Assembly (NCBI GenBank): GCA_041987265.1
Contig: JBHIWT010000036.1
Location: forward strand, 1 to 21,773
DNA length: 21,773 nt
Source: IH12 sp041987265
Lineage (GTDB): Bacteria > Pseudomonadota > Alphaproteobacteria > Caulobacterales > Hyphomonadaceae
Direction: 5' to 3'
A program made the translations under genes and the position numbers. Under the pieces are notes generated by a model. It was not told where the DNA came from, did no database searches, and saw only the letters and a list, made by a program, of their open reading frames with translations. Below, one piece after another: positions 1 to 6,912 of the stretch (positions within the stretch are counted from its first letter, which is position 1; each line of letters starts with the position of its first letter).

Positions 1-1202
1 CGGTGCAATGGGTCAATCGCCCCAATCTCGATTTTCGCGGGTTCTCCGGGCAGGTGACGTCCGGCGTCATCTCTGCCGGCGATGAAATCGTTGTCGCCAA
101 GTCAGGCAAGGTCAGCCGATTGCGTTCGATCAGTACGGCGGATGGCGAGGTCGAGCGCGCGGAAACCGGCGATGCGGTGACCCTGGTACTGGAAGACGAG
201 ATCGATGTCTCGCGCGGCGATGTCCTGTGTGCGCCTGACGATCGCATGGATGTATCGAACCATTTCTCGGCGAACCTGTTCTGGATGCATGAAGATGCGC
301 TGACGGCCGGACGGTCATACCTGATGAAGGTCGGCGCGCAGATCGTGCAGGCTTCGGTGAAGGCGATCGAGTACAGAACCGACGTCAACACGATGGAGCG
401 CACGCCCGCGGACGGGCTGGAACTCAACGAGATCGGTTATTGCGAGATATCGACCAACCAGCCGATCGTGTTTGACGCTTATGACAAGGTGCGTGAGTCC
501 GGCGCCTTCATTCTAGTCGATCGCTACTCGAACCAGACCGTCGGTGCGGGGATGATCTCCCAGTCGCTGTCACGCGCCACGAATGTGCACCGTCACGCGA
601 TGGACGTTTCGCAGAACGAGCGTTCGCGGATGTATGGCCACAAGCCTGCGATCCTGTGGTTCACGGGCCTGTCCGGTTCCGGAAAGTCGACCATCGCCAA
701 TCTCGTCGAGCGCAAGCTGGCGCAGATGGGGGCGCATACCTATTCGCTGGATGGCGACAACATGCGTCAGGGGCTGAACAAGGATCTCGGATTCAGCGAC
801 GCCGATCGTGTCGAGAACATCCGGCGCGTTGGCGAGGTCGCCAAGCTGTTCGTCGACGCCGGGACGATCGTCACGGCTTCGTTCATCTCGCCGTTCAAGT
901 CGGAGCGCGACTTTGTCCGGGGGCTGGTGAAGCCTGCGGAGTATATCGAGATCTTCGTCGACACGCCGATCACGGTGTGCGCCCAGCGCGATCCCAAGGG
1001 GCTCTACAAGAAGGCGATGGCGGGCGAGATCAAGAACTTCACCGGGATCGATTCTCCGTACGAGCCGCCGGAAAATCCGGAACTGGTATTGGAGACGACG
1101 AACGAGTCTCCCGATGCGCTGGTTGAAAAGGTCATCGACTACCTGCGTAAGGCTGGCGTGCTGGCTGGCGGCGGCGGCGCCAGCGCGGATTTCAGTATCT
1201 GA
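1..1202 (+). CDS. cysNC: Bifunctional sulfate adenylyltransferase subunit 1 / adenylylsulfate kinase (5' truncated by window)
   Basis: The reading frame is open from the first bases of the window and ends with TGA at 1200-1202; the GTG at position 3 is an internal valine, not a start. About 399 residues remain. The first ~200 are the beta-barrel domains of the CysN GTPase (opening VQWVNRPNLDFRGFSG is typical of domain II); the G-domain lies outside. From about residue 205 an APS kinase (CysC) domain follows, with Walker A GLSGSGKST at residues 222-230 and the DGDNMR and SFISPF segments typical of APS kinases. The protein with CysD would make APS from sulfate and ATP, with GTP hydrolysis, then phosphorylate it to PAPS in the cytoplasm. 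The fused form is common in Alphaproteobacteria; cysD is expected just upstream, outside the window. Confidence 0.96.
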   Translation, partial: VQWVNRPNLDFRGFSGQVTSGVISAGDEIVVAKSGKVSRLRSISTADGEVERAETGDAVTLVLEDEIDVSRGDVLCAPDDRMDVSNHFSANLFWMHEDALTAGRSYLMKVGAQIVQASVKAIEYRTDVNTMERTPADGLELNEIGYCEISTNQPIVFDAYDKVRESGAFILVDRYSNQTVGAGMISQSLSRATNVHRHAMDVSQNERSRMYGHKPAILWFTGLSGSGKSTIANLVERKLAQMGAHTYSLDGDNMRQGLNKDLGFSDADRVENIRRVGEVAKLFVDAGTIVTASFISPFKSERDFVRGLVKPAEYIEIFVDTPITVCAQRDPKGLYKKAMAGEIKNFTGIDSPYEPPENPELVLETTNESPDALVEKVIDYLRKAGVLAGGGGASADFSI

Positions 1203-1223
1203 TCGCGCGGTTGCGCACCGTGG

Positions 1224-1238
1224 TGTTATAATATAACA
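1224..1238. promoter_or_regulatory. Zur-type operator with embedded -10 box upstream of the ZIP permease
   Basis: TGTTATAATATAACA is a perfect 7-bp inverted repeat around one central base. It equals the core of the known proteobacterial Zur consensus (TGTTATAnTATAACA). It contains TATAAT (1227-1232), a perfect -10 hexamer; no good -35 is visible at the usual distance. Transcription would start near 1239, leaving a 25- or 46-nt leader before the ZIP gene. A bound Zur would block the promoter, so the gene would be expressed under zinc starvation. Site seen directly; the Zur assignment is by consensus match. Confidence 0.8.
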
Positions 1239-1284
1239 GTCCGCCTTCTTCGCGCACCCGCGCGTGTTGCCGTATGGGCGCTTG

Positions 1285-1974
1285 ATGTTGTCGGAAGAGA
1301 TCATTGTCGTTGGATTGGCGGTCCTCGTTTCGCTGATCGCGATCCTCGTCGGTCAGTTTGCGGCCGACTTCGCCCGACGCGCCAGCGGCGTAGTGGTGCT
1401 GGTCGCCGGCGTTTCGATTGTTGCGGTGACGCTGTTCCACCTTGCGCCCGAAGCCTTTGAGATCGGTGTGTTCGGCGTATGGGCGTTCGTGGGGGGCGTG
1501 ATTGTCGCGCTGGTCCTTGACCTCGCCGGGCGGGCGCTAAGAGAGGGGCGGGCAGAACCCGGCGGCGAGCGCGTGGCGTGGTTCGCATTGTTCGCGCTGG
1601 CGCTTCATTCGACGATTGATGGCGCCATCTACTCAGTCTCTTTTGCCCATGCCCATTTTTCTGGATTGCTGGTGGCGGTCGGTCTGGTGCTACACGAAGC
1701 TCCAGAGGGCTTCATCGCGCTGATGCTGGCATACCAGTGCAGACTGTTGGGGATGCGCGCCTTGCTCGTCGCTGCGATCGCGTCATCGCTGACGACGCCA
1801 ATCGGTTGGGCCATCGGCGCTGCGATCGGCGATCAGGCGCATGAAGCTGTGGAATTGTTGTTCGCGGGTTCCGCGGGGCTGTTGGCCTATTCCGGCGTGC
1901 GTCTCGTCGTGAGCGGCCTGGCCAAACGGGGAAAAGCGCGTTCGGAGGCTGGGGCCGCCAGCGCGCGCGACTAG
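1285..1974 (+). CDS. ZIP-family metal (probably zinc) permease
   Basis: A 229-residue, strongly hydrophobic protein with about seven or eight membrane segments. It has the two ZIP metal-site motifs: HSTIDG (H108, D112) in the fourth transmembrane region and HEAPEG (H137, E138, E141) in the fifth, which form the binuclear transport site in characterised ZIPs. ZIP proteins carry Zn2+, Fe2+ or Mn2+ into the cytoplasm; the Zur-type box 46 nt upstream favours zinc. The start is uncertain: ATG 1285 was chosen because the protein then begins MLSEEII directly before the first membrane helix, but an in-frame GTG at 1264 is possible and neither has a clear ribosome-binding site. It follows cysNC by about 80 bp but has its own control region, so it is probably a separate unit. 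Confidence 0.88.
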   Translation: MLSEEIIVVGLAVLVSLIAILVGQFAADFARRASGVVVLVAGVSIVAVTLFHLAPEAFEIGVFGVWAFVGGVIVALVLDLAGRALREGRAEPGGERVAWFALFALALHSTIDGAIYSVSFAHAHFSGLLVAVGLVLHEAPEGFIALMLAYQCRLLGMRALLVAAIASSLTTPIGWAIGAAIGDQAHEAVELLFAGSAGLLAYSGVRLVVSGLAKRGKARSEAGAASARD

Positions 1975-2075
1975 CGCTGGGTGGCGTGGGCGTAGTTGAG
2001 GCCGGCGACGAGTACCGAAACTGGCATCAGATACGCGCAGACAGCTGCATAGAAGCAGGCTTTGGTAAAATGCAT
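1971..2075 (-). CDS. Possible 34-aa single-span membrane microprotein
   Basis: Short frame on the minus strand, ATG at 2075 to TAG at 1971-1973, not recognised. GGAG sits 9 nt before the ATG, a reasonable ribosome-binding site. The product (MHFTKACFYAAVCAYLMPVS... ending NYAHATQR) has a short basic N-terminus, one hydrophobic stretch of about 22 residues and a polar tail, so it could be a small membrane protein or a signal-peptide-like leader. Its stop overlaps the stop of the convergent ZIP gene within a CTAG. It occupies the otherwise empty 436-bp interval before scoA. Function unknown; it may be a chance frame. Confidence 0.38.
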   Translation of the reverse strand: MHFTKACFYAAVCAYLMPVSVLVAGLNYAHATQR

Positions 2076-2171
2076 CGTACTCGACTCCCACGACGGCGGT
2101 TGCGATTTGAGCGCGCACCTGCCGCCCACTGAATGTACGAAACAAATCTGCGCGTAGTTGGTTAACGAGGG

Positions 2172-2291
2172 ATGGATGCGCAGCCGAACACCGTCGGGGC
2201 AATCCTCAAATATTTCAGCTACTTAGAGAACTTCGCCCCCATTTTCGACCGCCTACCTGGCGATGAAACGCGTGCAGGAACGCGCATGTGA
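2172..2291 (+). CDS. Possible 39-aa ORF in the gap before scoA
   Basis: ATG at 2172 to TGA at 2289-2291 gives a 39-residue peptide (begins MDAQPNTVGAILKYFSYLEN) with a plausible amphipathic middle. A GAGGG directly abuts the ATG, which is too close for a normal ribosome-binding site. No family recognised. Listed because the interval 1975-2410 otherwise holds nothing apparent apart from the antisense 34-aa frame; the chance of it being spurious is high. Confidence 0.18.
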   Translation: MDAQPNTVGAILKYFSYLENFAPIFDRLPGDETRAGTRM

Positions 2292-2410
2292 AGCGGATGA
2301 ACAATACGGCGGCGCCCGTGCGTATTTCACGCTTGATGGCTCGTTGTCAGGCACAGGATGCGATAGTAAGCCCGGGACCAATCTCATGGACTGAGCAAGA
2401 GGCGTCAAAG

Positions 2411-3118
2411 ATGGCCAACAAGGTCTACAGCGATGCGAAGAGCGCTCTGGAAGGGCTGCTTTTCGACGGCATGACGATCATGGCTGGCGGGTTTGGCCTG
2501 TGCGGCATTCCTGAAAACCTCATTGCAGCGATCAAGGATGCTGGTGCGAAAGAGCTGACTGTCATTTCCAACAATGCCGGTGTTGACGGGTTCGGACTCG
2601 GCGTCCTGCTGAACACGCGGCAGGTCAAGAAAATGGTCTCGTCGTATGTCGGAGAGAACAAGGAATTCGAGCGCCAGTATCTGTCGGGGGAGCTGGACCT
2701 TGAGTTCAACCCGCAGGGGACGCTTGCGGAGCGGTGCCGTGCGGGTGGTGCGGGCATTCCGGCCTTCTACACCAAGACCGGCGTTGGCACGATTGTGGCT
2801 GAGGGGAAGGAGACGCGCGACTTCAACGGGGAAACCTACGTGATGGAGACGGCGCTTGTTTCAGATCTTTCGATCGTGAAGGCGTGGAAGGGCGATGCGC
2901 AGGGGAACCTCGTGTTCCGCAAGACTGCGCGCAACTTCAATCCCGAGATGGCCATGGCCGGAAAAGTATGTGTCGCGGAGGTCGAGGAACTGGTTCCGGT
3001 TGGTTCGCTTGATCCTGACAACATCCACCTGCCGGGCATTTTCGTGCACCGGATTCTGGACGGCAAGTTCGAGAAACGGATCGAGAAAGTCACTACCCGT
3101 GCGAAGGAGAGTGCGTGA
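2411..3118 (+). CDS. scoA: 3-oxoacid CoA-transferase subunit A (SCOT type)
   Basis: A 235-residue class I CoA-transferase alpha subunit. Near the N-terminus is MAGGFGLCGIPENLI (about residues 24-38), followed by the family segment ...LEFNPQGTLAERCRAGGAGIPAFYT. With subunit B it would transfer CoA from succinyl-CoA to a 3-oxoacid such as acetoacetate, feeding ketone-body or polyhydroxybutyrate carbon to the TCA cycle. The start is ATG 2411, preceded by AAGAGG 8 nt upstream; the frame is open back to 2288, but that extension is not family-like. The gene overlaps scoB by one base (TGATG), implying translational coupling. Length is normal. The exact acyl substrate cannot be told from the sequence. 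Confidence 0.93.
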   Translation: MANKVYSDAKSALEGLLFDGMTIMAGGFGLCGIPENLIAAIKDAGAKELTVISNNAGVDGFGLGVLLNTRQVKKMVSSYVGENKEFERQYLSGELDLEFNPQGTLAERCRAGGAGIPAFYTKTGVGTIVAEGKETRDFNGETYVMETALVSDLSIVKAWKGDAQGNLVFRKTARNFNPEMAMAGKVCVAEVEELVPVGSLDPDNIHLPGIFVHRILDGKFEKRIEKVTTRAKESA

Positions 3119-3747
3119 TGCCGTGGACACGCGACCAGATGGCCGAACGTGCGGCCAAGGAGCTGAAGGACGGGTTCTACGTCAATCTCGGCATCGGGAT
3201 TCCAACGCTCGTGGCGAACTACATTCCCGAGGGCGTCGACGTCACGCTGCAATCGGAAAACGGCATGCTGGGCATGGGCCCGTTCCCGTATGAAGGCGAG
3301 GAGGACCCGGACCTGATCAACGCGGGAAAGCAGACGATCACCGAGTTGGACCGGACGAGCTATTTCTCATCGGCGGAATCCTTCGCCATGATCCGCGGTG
3401 GTCATATCAACCTCGCGATCCTGGGGGCCATGGAAGTTGCGGAGAACGGCGATCTTGCGAACTGGATGATCCCTGGAAAACTTGTGAAGGGCATGGGCGG
3501 CGCGATGGACCTGGTCGCCGGCGTGCAACGGGTTGTGGTCGTCATGGATCACGCCAACAAGGCCGGCGAGTCCAAGGTGCTGAAGGCGTGCACGTTGCCG
3601 CTCACCGGCAAGGGCGTGGTGGACCGCATCATCACCGGGCTTGGCGTGCTGGACGTCGTTGAAGGCGGCCTCAAGATTGTCGAGCTGGCCGAAGGCGTCA
3701 CGAAAGACGAGATGGTCGCCGCGACCGAAGCCACGATCGTAGGCTGA
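3118..3747 (+). CDS. scoB: 3-oxoacid CoA-transferase subunit B (SCOT type)
   Basis: A 209-residue beta subunit of a class I CoA-transferase. The catalytic glutamate that forms the glutamyl-CoA thioester is expected in SENGMLGMG (about residues 46-54), and NLGIGIPTLVANY (about residues 21-33) is typical of the family. The ATG at 3118 overlaps the scoA stop (TGATG), so both subunits should be made in equal amounts. The protein ends normally at TGA 3745-3747. It converges with the DUF3501 gene 33 bp away across a small hairpin. Confidence 0.93.
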   Translation: MPWTRDQMAERAAKELKDGFYVNLGIGIPTLVANYIPEGVDVTLQSENGMLGMGPFPYEGEEDPDLINAGKQTITELDRTSYFSSAESFAMIRGGHINLAILGAMEVAENGDLANWMIPGKLVKGMGGAMDLVAGVQRVVVVMDHANKAGESKVLKACTLPLTGKGVVDRIITGLGVLDVVEGGLKIVELAEGVTKDEMVAATEATIVG

Positions 3748-3759
3748 CCGATACACCTG

Positions 3760-3777
3760 CAGCCGCGTTTTCGGCTG
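3760..3777. terminator. Small hairpin between convergent scoB and the DUF3501 gene
   Basis: CAGCCG (3760-3765) and CGGCTG (3772-3777) form a perfect 6-bp stem with a 6-nt loop, 13 bp after the scoB stop and just outside the stop of the minus-strand gene. No U-tract follows on either strand, so intrinsic termination would be weak. Confidence 0.35.
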
Positions 3778-3780
3778 GGT

Positions 3781-4374
3781 TCAGTTCAGATCGGTCGCGA
3801 GCTCGGCGCGCGTTTCCGGTGAAAGGCTGGAAAGGTGGCCGTAGTTTGCGTGATCGACGCCGACGAGAACGTTGGTCGCACTGTCGCGGAACTTGTCTTT
3901 CTGGGGTTGGCTAAGTCCGAACTTCACGAAGTGAACCGAGGAGGCCTTGCCGGTCTCGTCGGTTCTTTCGACGTCGCCTTCTGGCTCTCCGTAGATGCGT
4001 TCGTCGCCGATCTGAATGAAGAATTTCTCTTCCACGCCGCCGATTGATCCCAGCACTTCGGCGCGGCGGACGGGATTGTCGATCTCGAACATGATCGTCG
4101 CCGAGAATTCCGAGCCCTGCGGGATCATCGGATTGTAGGCGAGCAGTTCGTCTTTCAGTTGCTCGTCTCCGCCTTTCTCCACGAGCAACATTTCCTGAAC
4201 CTGGAACAGCATGGTGTCGAAGGTCTCAAAGTAGAAGGTGCAGACCGGTCCGATATCGACCCGGCGCAGTTTCTTGCGGGGCAGCAGCGCGCGCCGGCGC
4301 TCGGCGCGTTGTTCGCCGAAGACCTTGATGTCGATTATGTCGTCCGGCGTGATGCGGCGTTCGGAGGCGGGCAT
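3781..4374 (-). CDS. DUF3501 family protein
   Basis: A 197-residue soluble protein beginning MPASERRITPDDIIDIK, with the conserved DUF3501 features: a charged N-terminus RRALLPRKKLRRVDIGP, FETFDTMLFQVQEML, ELLAYNPMIPQGSEFSAT and a C-terminal HANYGHLSSLS. Biochemical role unknown. From established genome context, DUF3501 genes often lie beside a rubrerythrin and a heterodisulfide-reductase-like Fe-S protein, exactly as here, so it is probably part of the same redox or metal-handling unit. The ATG at 4374 has AGGAG 7 nt upstream; the open frame extends to 4500, but that part overlaps the upstream gene and is not family-like. The gene follows the Fe-S protein by 20 bp, consistent with one operon. 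Confidence 0.9.
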   Translation of the reverse strand: MPASERRITPDDIIDIKVFGEQRAERRRALLPRKKLRRVDIGPVCTFYFETFDTMLFQVQEMLLVEKGGDEQLKDELLAYNPMIPQGSEFSATIMFEIDNPVRRAEVLGSIGGVEEKFFIQIGDERIYGEPEGDVERTDETGKASSVHFVKFGLSQPQKDKFRDSATNVLVGVDHANYGHLSSLSPETRAELATDLN

Positions 4375-4394
4375 GGGGCTGCTCCTGTCTGGGG

Positions 4395-5735
4395 CTAGTC
4401 GTTCATGAGGCCGCAGGCGCGCGCGAAGATCTCGATCGCGTGCTCCGGGCGGGGGTGTGGATTGCCGGCAATTTCGAGCTCCTGCGACAGGTGCTTGCAA
4501 GCGAGCGGGCAGTCGGAACAGAGGTGTTCATTGTCGGCGCGCGCAGCGGCGCGCACCGCGTTTCGCGCGACCTTGCGGGCGAGGGGGCGTGACTTCTTCA
4601 TGACGCCGAACGTGCCGCCGTGGCCTGAGCAGCGCTCGATGGTGTCGACCTTGGTGTCGGGAATCAGTTGCAGAAGTTCGACGGATTTGGCGCCGACATT
4701 CTGTGCGCGAGCGTGGCAGGCGAGATGGGCGGTGACCCCACCGTCGACCGGTTGTGGCGTTGTCTGCAGTCCGTCGGTCTTGGCGATGTCGACGATGTAT
4801 TCGCTGATGTCGCGCGTTGCGCCAGCCAGCGCGATGACGTCCTCGTTCTCCGGCAGGATCAGCGGCCACTCGAACTTGAGCATTAATCCGCACGAGGCTG
4901 TCGGCGCGATCACATCGTAGCCCTCGTCGACGAACCGGCGTAGCGCCTTCGCGACTTTCTCCGCCTGCTTCGCGACCTGGGCGATATCGCCGTGTTCAAG
5001 GTAGGGCATGCCGCAGCATGCGGGGTATTCGATCCGGGTTTCGACGCCGTTCGCTTCCAGCACGGCCTTGGCCGCAAGCCCGGTTGACGGCGTGTTGTAC
5101 TGGACGACGCAGGTGGAATAGATCACGGCCTTTCGCGCGATCGGTCTGGCAGTGTTGGCGGCGCTCTCGCTCTGGCGCGCCTGCACCGAGAATGTTCGGC
5201 CGTGGTACTTGGGAAGTTCTGCTTCTGCGTCGATCCCTGTGACGCCTTCCAGGATGGCGCGCGATGGGGTGTTGCCGCGTGCAGAGAAGAGGTTGGCGAT
5301 CGGGGCGACGGGCTGGGCCAGCTTGCCGTTGCGGTCGGTCTGCGCGAGTTGTCGTTCGACCTTTGGCGGGCCGTTGCGGCGCGTTTCCGCAGCGCGGTAG
5401 CGAAGCATCAGGTGTGGGAAGTCGAGGTCGAATTCGTGCGGCGGCACGTAGGGGCACTTCGTCATGAAGCACATGTCGCAGAGCGTGCAGGCGTCCACGA
5501 TCGGCTTGTAATCTGTTTCAGGAGTGAGGCCGTCGATCTCGCCTGTCGCGCTCTCGTCGATCGCGTCGAACAGTTGGGGGAAGCTGTCGCAGAGATTGAA
5601 GCAGCGCCGGCAGCCGTGACAGATGTCGAAGACGCGTTCCATCTCCTTGTGGATCGCATCGAGATCGTAGAAGGCGTCGTCACGCCAGTTCAGCGGGTGA
5701 CGAGTCGGGGCTTCAAGGCTGCCTTCCTTTGACAT
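4395..5735 (-). CDS. Heterodisulfide reductase-like (GlpC/HdrD-type) Fe-S protein
   Basis: A 446-residue protein with two classical [4Fe-4S] motifs near the N-terminus: C39-x2-C42-x2-C45-x3-C49, and C83-x2-C86-x2-C89 with C94. A CCG-type region follows: PACCG at C240/C241, C282, HLACH at C340 and ERCSGHGG at C369. An extra CSDCPLAC cluster (C406, C409, C413) near the C-terminus may bind another metal centre. No membrane helix or signal peptide is seen. Such proteins pass electrons in anaerobic dehydrogenase or heterodisulfide reductase systems; the acceptor here is unknown. It lies 103 bp after the rubrerythrin and 20 bp before DUF3501, a set that recurs in genomes and suggests an electron-transfer partner for the rubrerythrin. 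The ATG at 5735 has only a weak ribosome-binding site. Confidence 0.9.
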   Translation of the reverse strand: MSKEGSLEAPTRHPLNWRDDAFYDLDAIHKEMERVFDICHGCRRCFNLCDSFPQLFDAIDESATGEIDGLTPETDYKPIVDACTLCDMCFMTKCPYVPPHEFDLDFPHLMLRYRAAETRRNGPPKVERQLAQTDRNGKLAQPVAPIANLFSARGNTPSRAILEGVTGIDAEAELPKYHGRTFSVQARQSESAANTARPIARKAVIYSTCVVQYNTPSTGLAAKAVLEANGVETRIEYPACCGMPYLEHGDIAQVAKQAEKVAKALRRFVDEGYDVIAPTASCGLMLKFEWPLILPENEDVIALAGATRDISEYIVDIAKTDGLQTTPQPVDGGVTAHLACHARAQNVGAKSVELLQLIPDTKVDTIERCSGHGGTFGVMKKSRPLARKVARNAVRAAARADNEHLCSDCPLACKHLSQELEIAGNPHPRPEHAIEIFARACGLMND

Positions 5736-5795
5736 CCGTCAGGTCCGATCGTGTTTGTCATGCGGCCAGGCGGTGGGCCTGAGGGGATGCGCAGA

Positions 5796-5819
5796 CGGCG
5801 GCAGACTGTTGGTCCGCCG
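5796..5819. other. GC-rich hairpin in the rubrerythrin to Fe-S gene spacer
   Basis: CGGCGG (5796-5801) pairs with CCGCCG (5814-5819) around a 12-nt loop, in the 103-bp gap between the two co-directional genes. No U-tract follows. It could be an mRNA-processing or partial-termination element, or chance in GC-rich DNA. Confidence 0.25.
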
Positions 5820-5838
5820 CCGCCCATCGCGTTGCGTA

Positions 5839-6258
5839 TTAGCCGTCCAGAGAGTCCAGCGTGCGCTGGAACTTGCCAGCGTGTGACTTCTCGGCCTTGG
5901 CGAGCGTTTCGAACCAGTCGGCGATTTCGTCGAAGCCTTCATCGCGCGCTGTGCGCGCCATGCCCGGATACATGTCGGTGTATTCGTGGGTTTCGCCAGC
6001 GACGGCGGCGGCGAGGTTGTCGGACGTCTTGCCGATCGGCTTGCCGGTGGCGGGATCGCCGACGGCTTCCATGAATTCAAGGTGGCCATGCGCGTGGCCG
6101 GTTTCGCCCTCCGCCGTGGAACGGAAGACAGCAGCCGCGTCATTGTAGCCTTCGATATCCGCTTTCTGCGCGAAATAGAGGTAGCGCCGGTTGGCCTGGC
6201 TCTCGCCGGCGAACGCTTCCTTCAGGTTTTCGAGTGTCTTGCTGTCCTTGAGTTCCAA
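5839..6258 (-). CDS. Rubrerythrin-family diiron protein lacking the rubredoxin domain
   Basis: A 139-residue ferritin-like four-helix protein. All seven expected diiron ligands are present with rubrerythrin spacing: E19, E52, H55 (in GETGHAHGH), E89, E92 (in GETHEY), E123 and H126 (in AKAEKSH). The C-terminal rubredoxin CxxC domain is absent, so an outside electron donor is needed; the Fe-S protein encoded next is a candidate. The family reduces hydrogen peroxide. A TTG start at 6258 was chosen because GGAGG lies 5 nt upstream and the protein then begins MELKDSKTLENLKEAF; the 13 codons upstream to ATG 6297 look unrelated to the family. It lies 160 bp downstream of irr and is probably under iron or peroxide control. 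Confidence 0.93.
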   Translation of the reverse strand: MELKDSKTLENLKEAFAGESQANRRYLYFAQKADIEGYNDAAAVFRSTAEGETGHAHGHLEFMEAVGDPATGKPIGKTSDNLAAAVAGETHEYTDMYPGMARTARDEGFDEIADWFETLAKAEKSHAGKFQRTLDSLDG

Positions 6259-6340
6259 GCCTGCCTCCAGAGAATATCCAAGAATACGCAACGTCATATC
6301 GTTGCGGCGCTCAACCTATCGGTGTGCAGGTGGATTGCAA

Positions 6341-6360
6341 GAACGCTTCTAGAAGTGTTC
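6341..6360. promoter_or_regulatory. 20-bp near-perfect palindrome upstream of the rubrerythrin gene
   Basis: GAACGCTTCTAGAAGTGTTC is symmetric at 18 of 20 positions, with a perfect central CTTCTAGAAG. It lies 82 bp upstream of the rubrerythrin start and 58 bp after the irr stop. No T-tract follows on the minus strand, so an operator is likelier than a terminator. It does not match the Irr ICE, the Zur box or the alphaproteobacterial LexA direct repeat. The regulator is unknown. Confidence 0.45.
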
Positions 6361-6418
6361 CATTTAGCCGCACCATTGTCGGCGGGCTGGCTTTGATGTG
6401 CGCGGTGGTGACCTGTAT

Positions 6419-6820
6419 TTAGTCAGGTCGGCCATTCATCCGGACGATCACATCGACCGCGCGTACCGAGGAGCCGCTGGGCGCCTCAGGCAGGCCTTCG
6501 ACGCGAATGGCTTCGCCCGGGATGTCCTGAAGCTCGCCCGATTCCTCGAAGAAGAGGTGGTGATGGTCGTGAATGTTGGTGTCGAAATAGGTGCGGTCCG
6601 AATCGAGCGTGATCCGCTTGAGAAGGCCGGCTGCGACAAACTGGTTCAACGTGTTGTACACGGTCGCCAACGACACGCGAACGCCCGCATCACGCGCCAT
6701 GGCGGCAACGTCATCAGCGGTGACGTGGCGGTCCTTGCCGTCGAGCAGCAGGCCGCCGATCGCGATACGCTTGGGCGTCGCGCGCAGTCCTGCGGATTGA
6801 AGTTGCGTCGTCAGGTTCAT
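6419..6820 (-). CDS. irr: Iron response regulator, Fur superfamily (Irr)
   Basis: A 133-residue Fur-fold regulator with an N-terminal winged helix (about residues 5-75, including VSLATVYNTLNQF) and a C-terminal dimerisation part. The run TYFDTNIHDHHHLFFE carries the histidine cluster H84, H86-H88 typical of Irr. There is no cysteine, so the CxxC zinc sites of Fur/Zur are missing, which argues for Irr. The N-terminal Cys-Pro heme motif of the Bradyrhizobium protein is also absent, as in many other alphaproteobacterial Irr proteins. Irr regulates heme synthesis, iron storage and iron uptake genes in low iron. The start ATG 6820 lies about 22 nt after a predicted transcription start. An IS1595 element ends immediately upstream of its promoter. 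Confidence 0.92.
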   Translation of the reverse strand: MNLTTQLQSAGLRATPKRIAIGGLLLDGKDRHVTADDVAAMARDAGVRVSLATVYNTLNQFVAAGLLKRITLDSDRTYFDTNIHDHHHLFFEESGELQDIPGEAIRVEGLPEAPSGSSVRAVDVIVRMNGRPD

Positions 6821-6848
6821 TCTGGGCCTGCTGTAATCTACCTTGTCT

Positions 6849-6876
6849 ATATTAGAATGACTTTAAATTGCGTCAA
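6849..6876 (-). promoter_or_regulatory. irr promoter, its -35 box rebuilt by the IS target duplication
   Basis: On the minus strand TTGACG (6871-6876) and TAATAT (6849-6854) are separated by 16 bp, a good sigma-70-type promoter placing transcription near 6842. Four bases of the -35 box (TTGA, 6873-6876) belong to the 8-bp target duplication of the IS1595 element, so the insertion kept the core promoter and replaced everything upstream. Confidence 0.6.
6851..6867. promoter_or_regulatory. ICE-like (Irr-box-like) site inside the irr promoter
   Basis: Read on the minus strand, TTTAAAG-TCA-TTCTAAT matches the published ICE pattern TTTAGAA-N3-TTCTAAA at 11 of 14 arm positions. It covers the spacer and part of the -10 box, as expected for autorepression. 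A match by eye only. Confidence 0.4.
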
Positions 6877-6880
6877 TAGG
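6873..6880. repeat. Left target-site duplication of the IS1595 element
   Basis: TCAATAGG directly precedes the left terminal repeat and is identical to 8950-8957 after the right terminal repeat. Eight-bp duplications are characteristic of IS1595-family insertion. Confidence 0.95.
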
Positions 6881-6906
6881 GGGGTGTATCCCTTCAGCAT
6901 AAGGTA
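6881..6906 (+). repeat. Left terminal inverted repeat (IRL) of the IS1595 element
   Basis: It begins GGGGTGTATCCC and ends CATAAGGTA. It matches the reverse complement of 8924-8949 at 22 of 26 positions; the four differences lie at positions 13 and 15-17, where the right repeat forms a TTGACA -35 box. Confidence 0.95.
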
Positions 6907-6912
6907 GCAATT

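Noticed and set aside
570..1304. 244-aa open frame antisense to cysNC
   Set aside because: It lies wholly across well-conserved CysC sequence and the Zur box, has no family features and looks like a codon-bias shadow.
2288..2410. N-terminal extension of scoA from GTG 2288
   Set aside because: Family proteins begin at MANKVYSD; a good ribosome-binding site precedes ATG 2411.
6419..6820. The Fur-family gene as Zur (given the Zur box nearby)
   Set aside because: It has no cysteine at all, so no zinc-binding CxxC, and its HDHHH cluster and LATVYNTLNQF region fit Irr.
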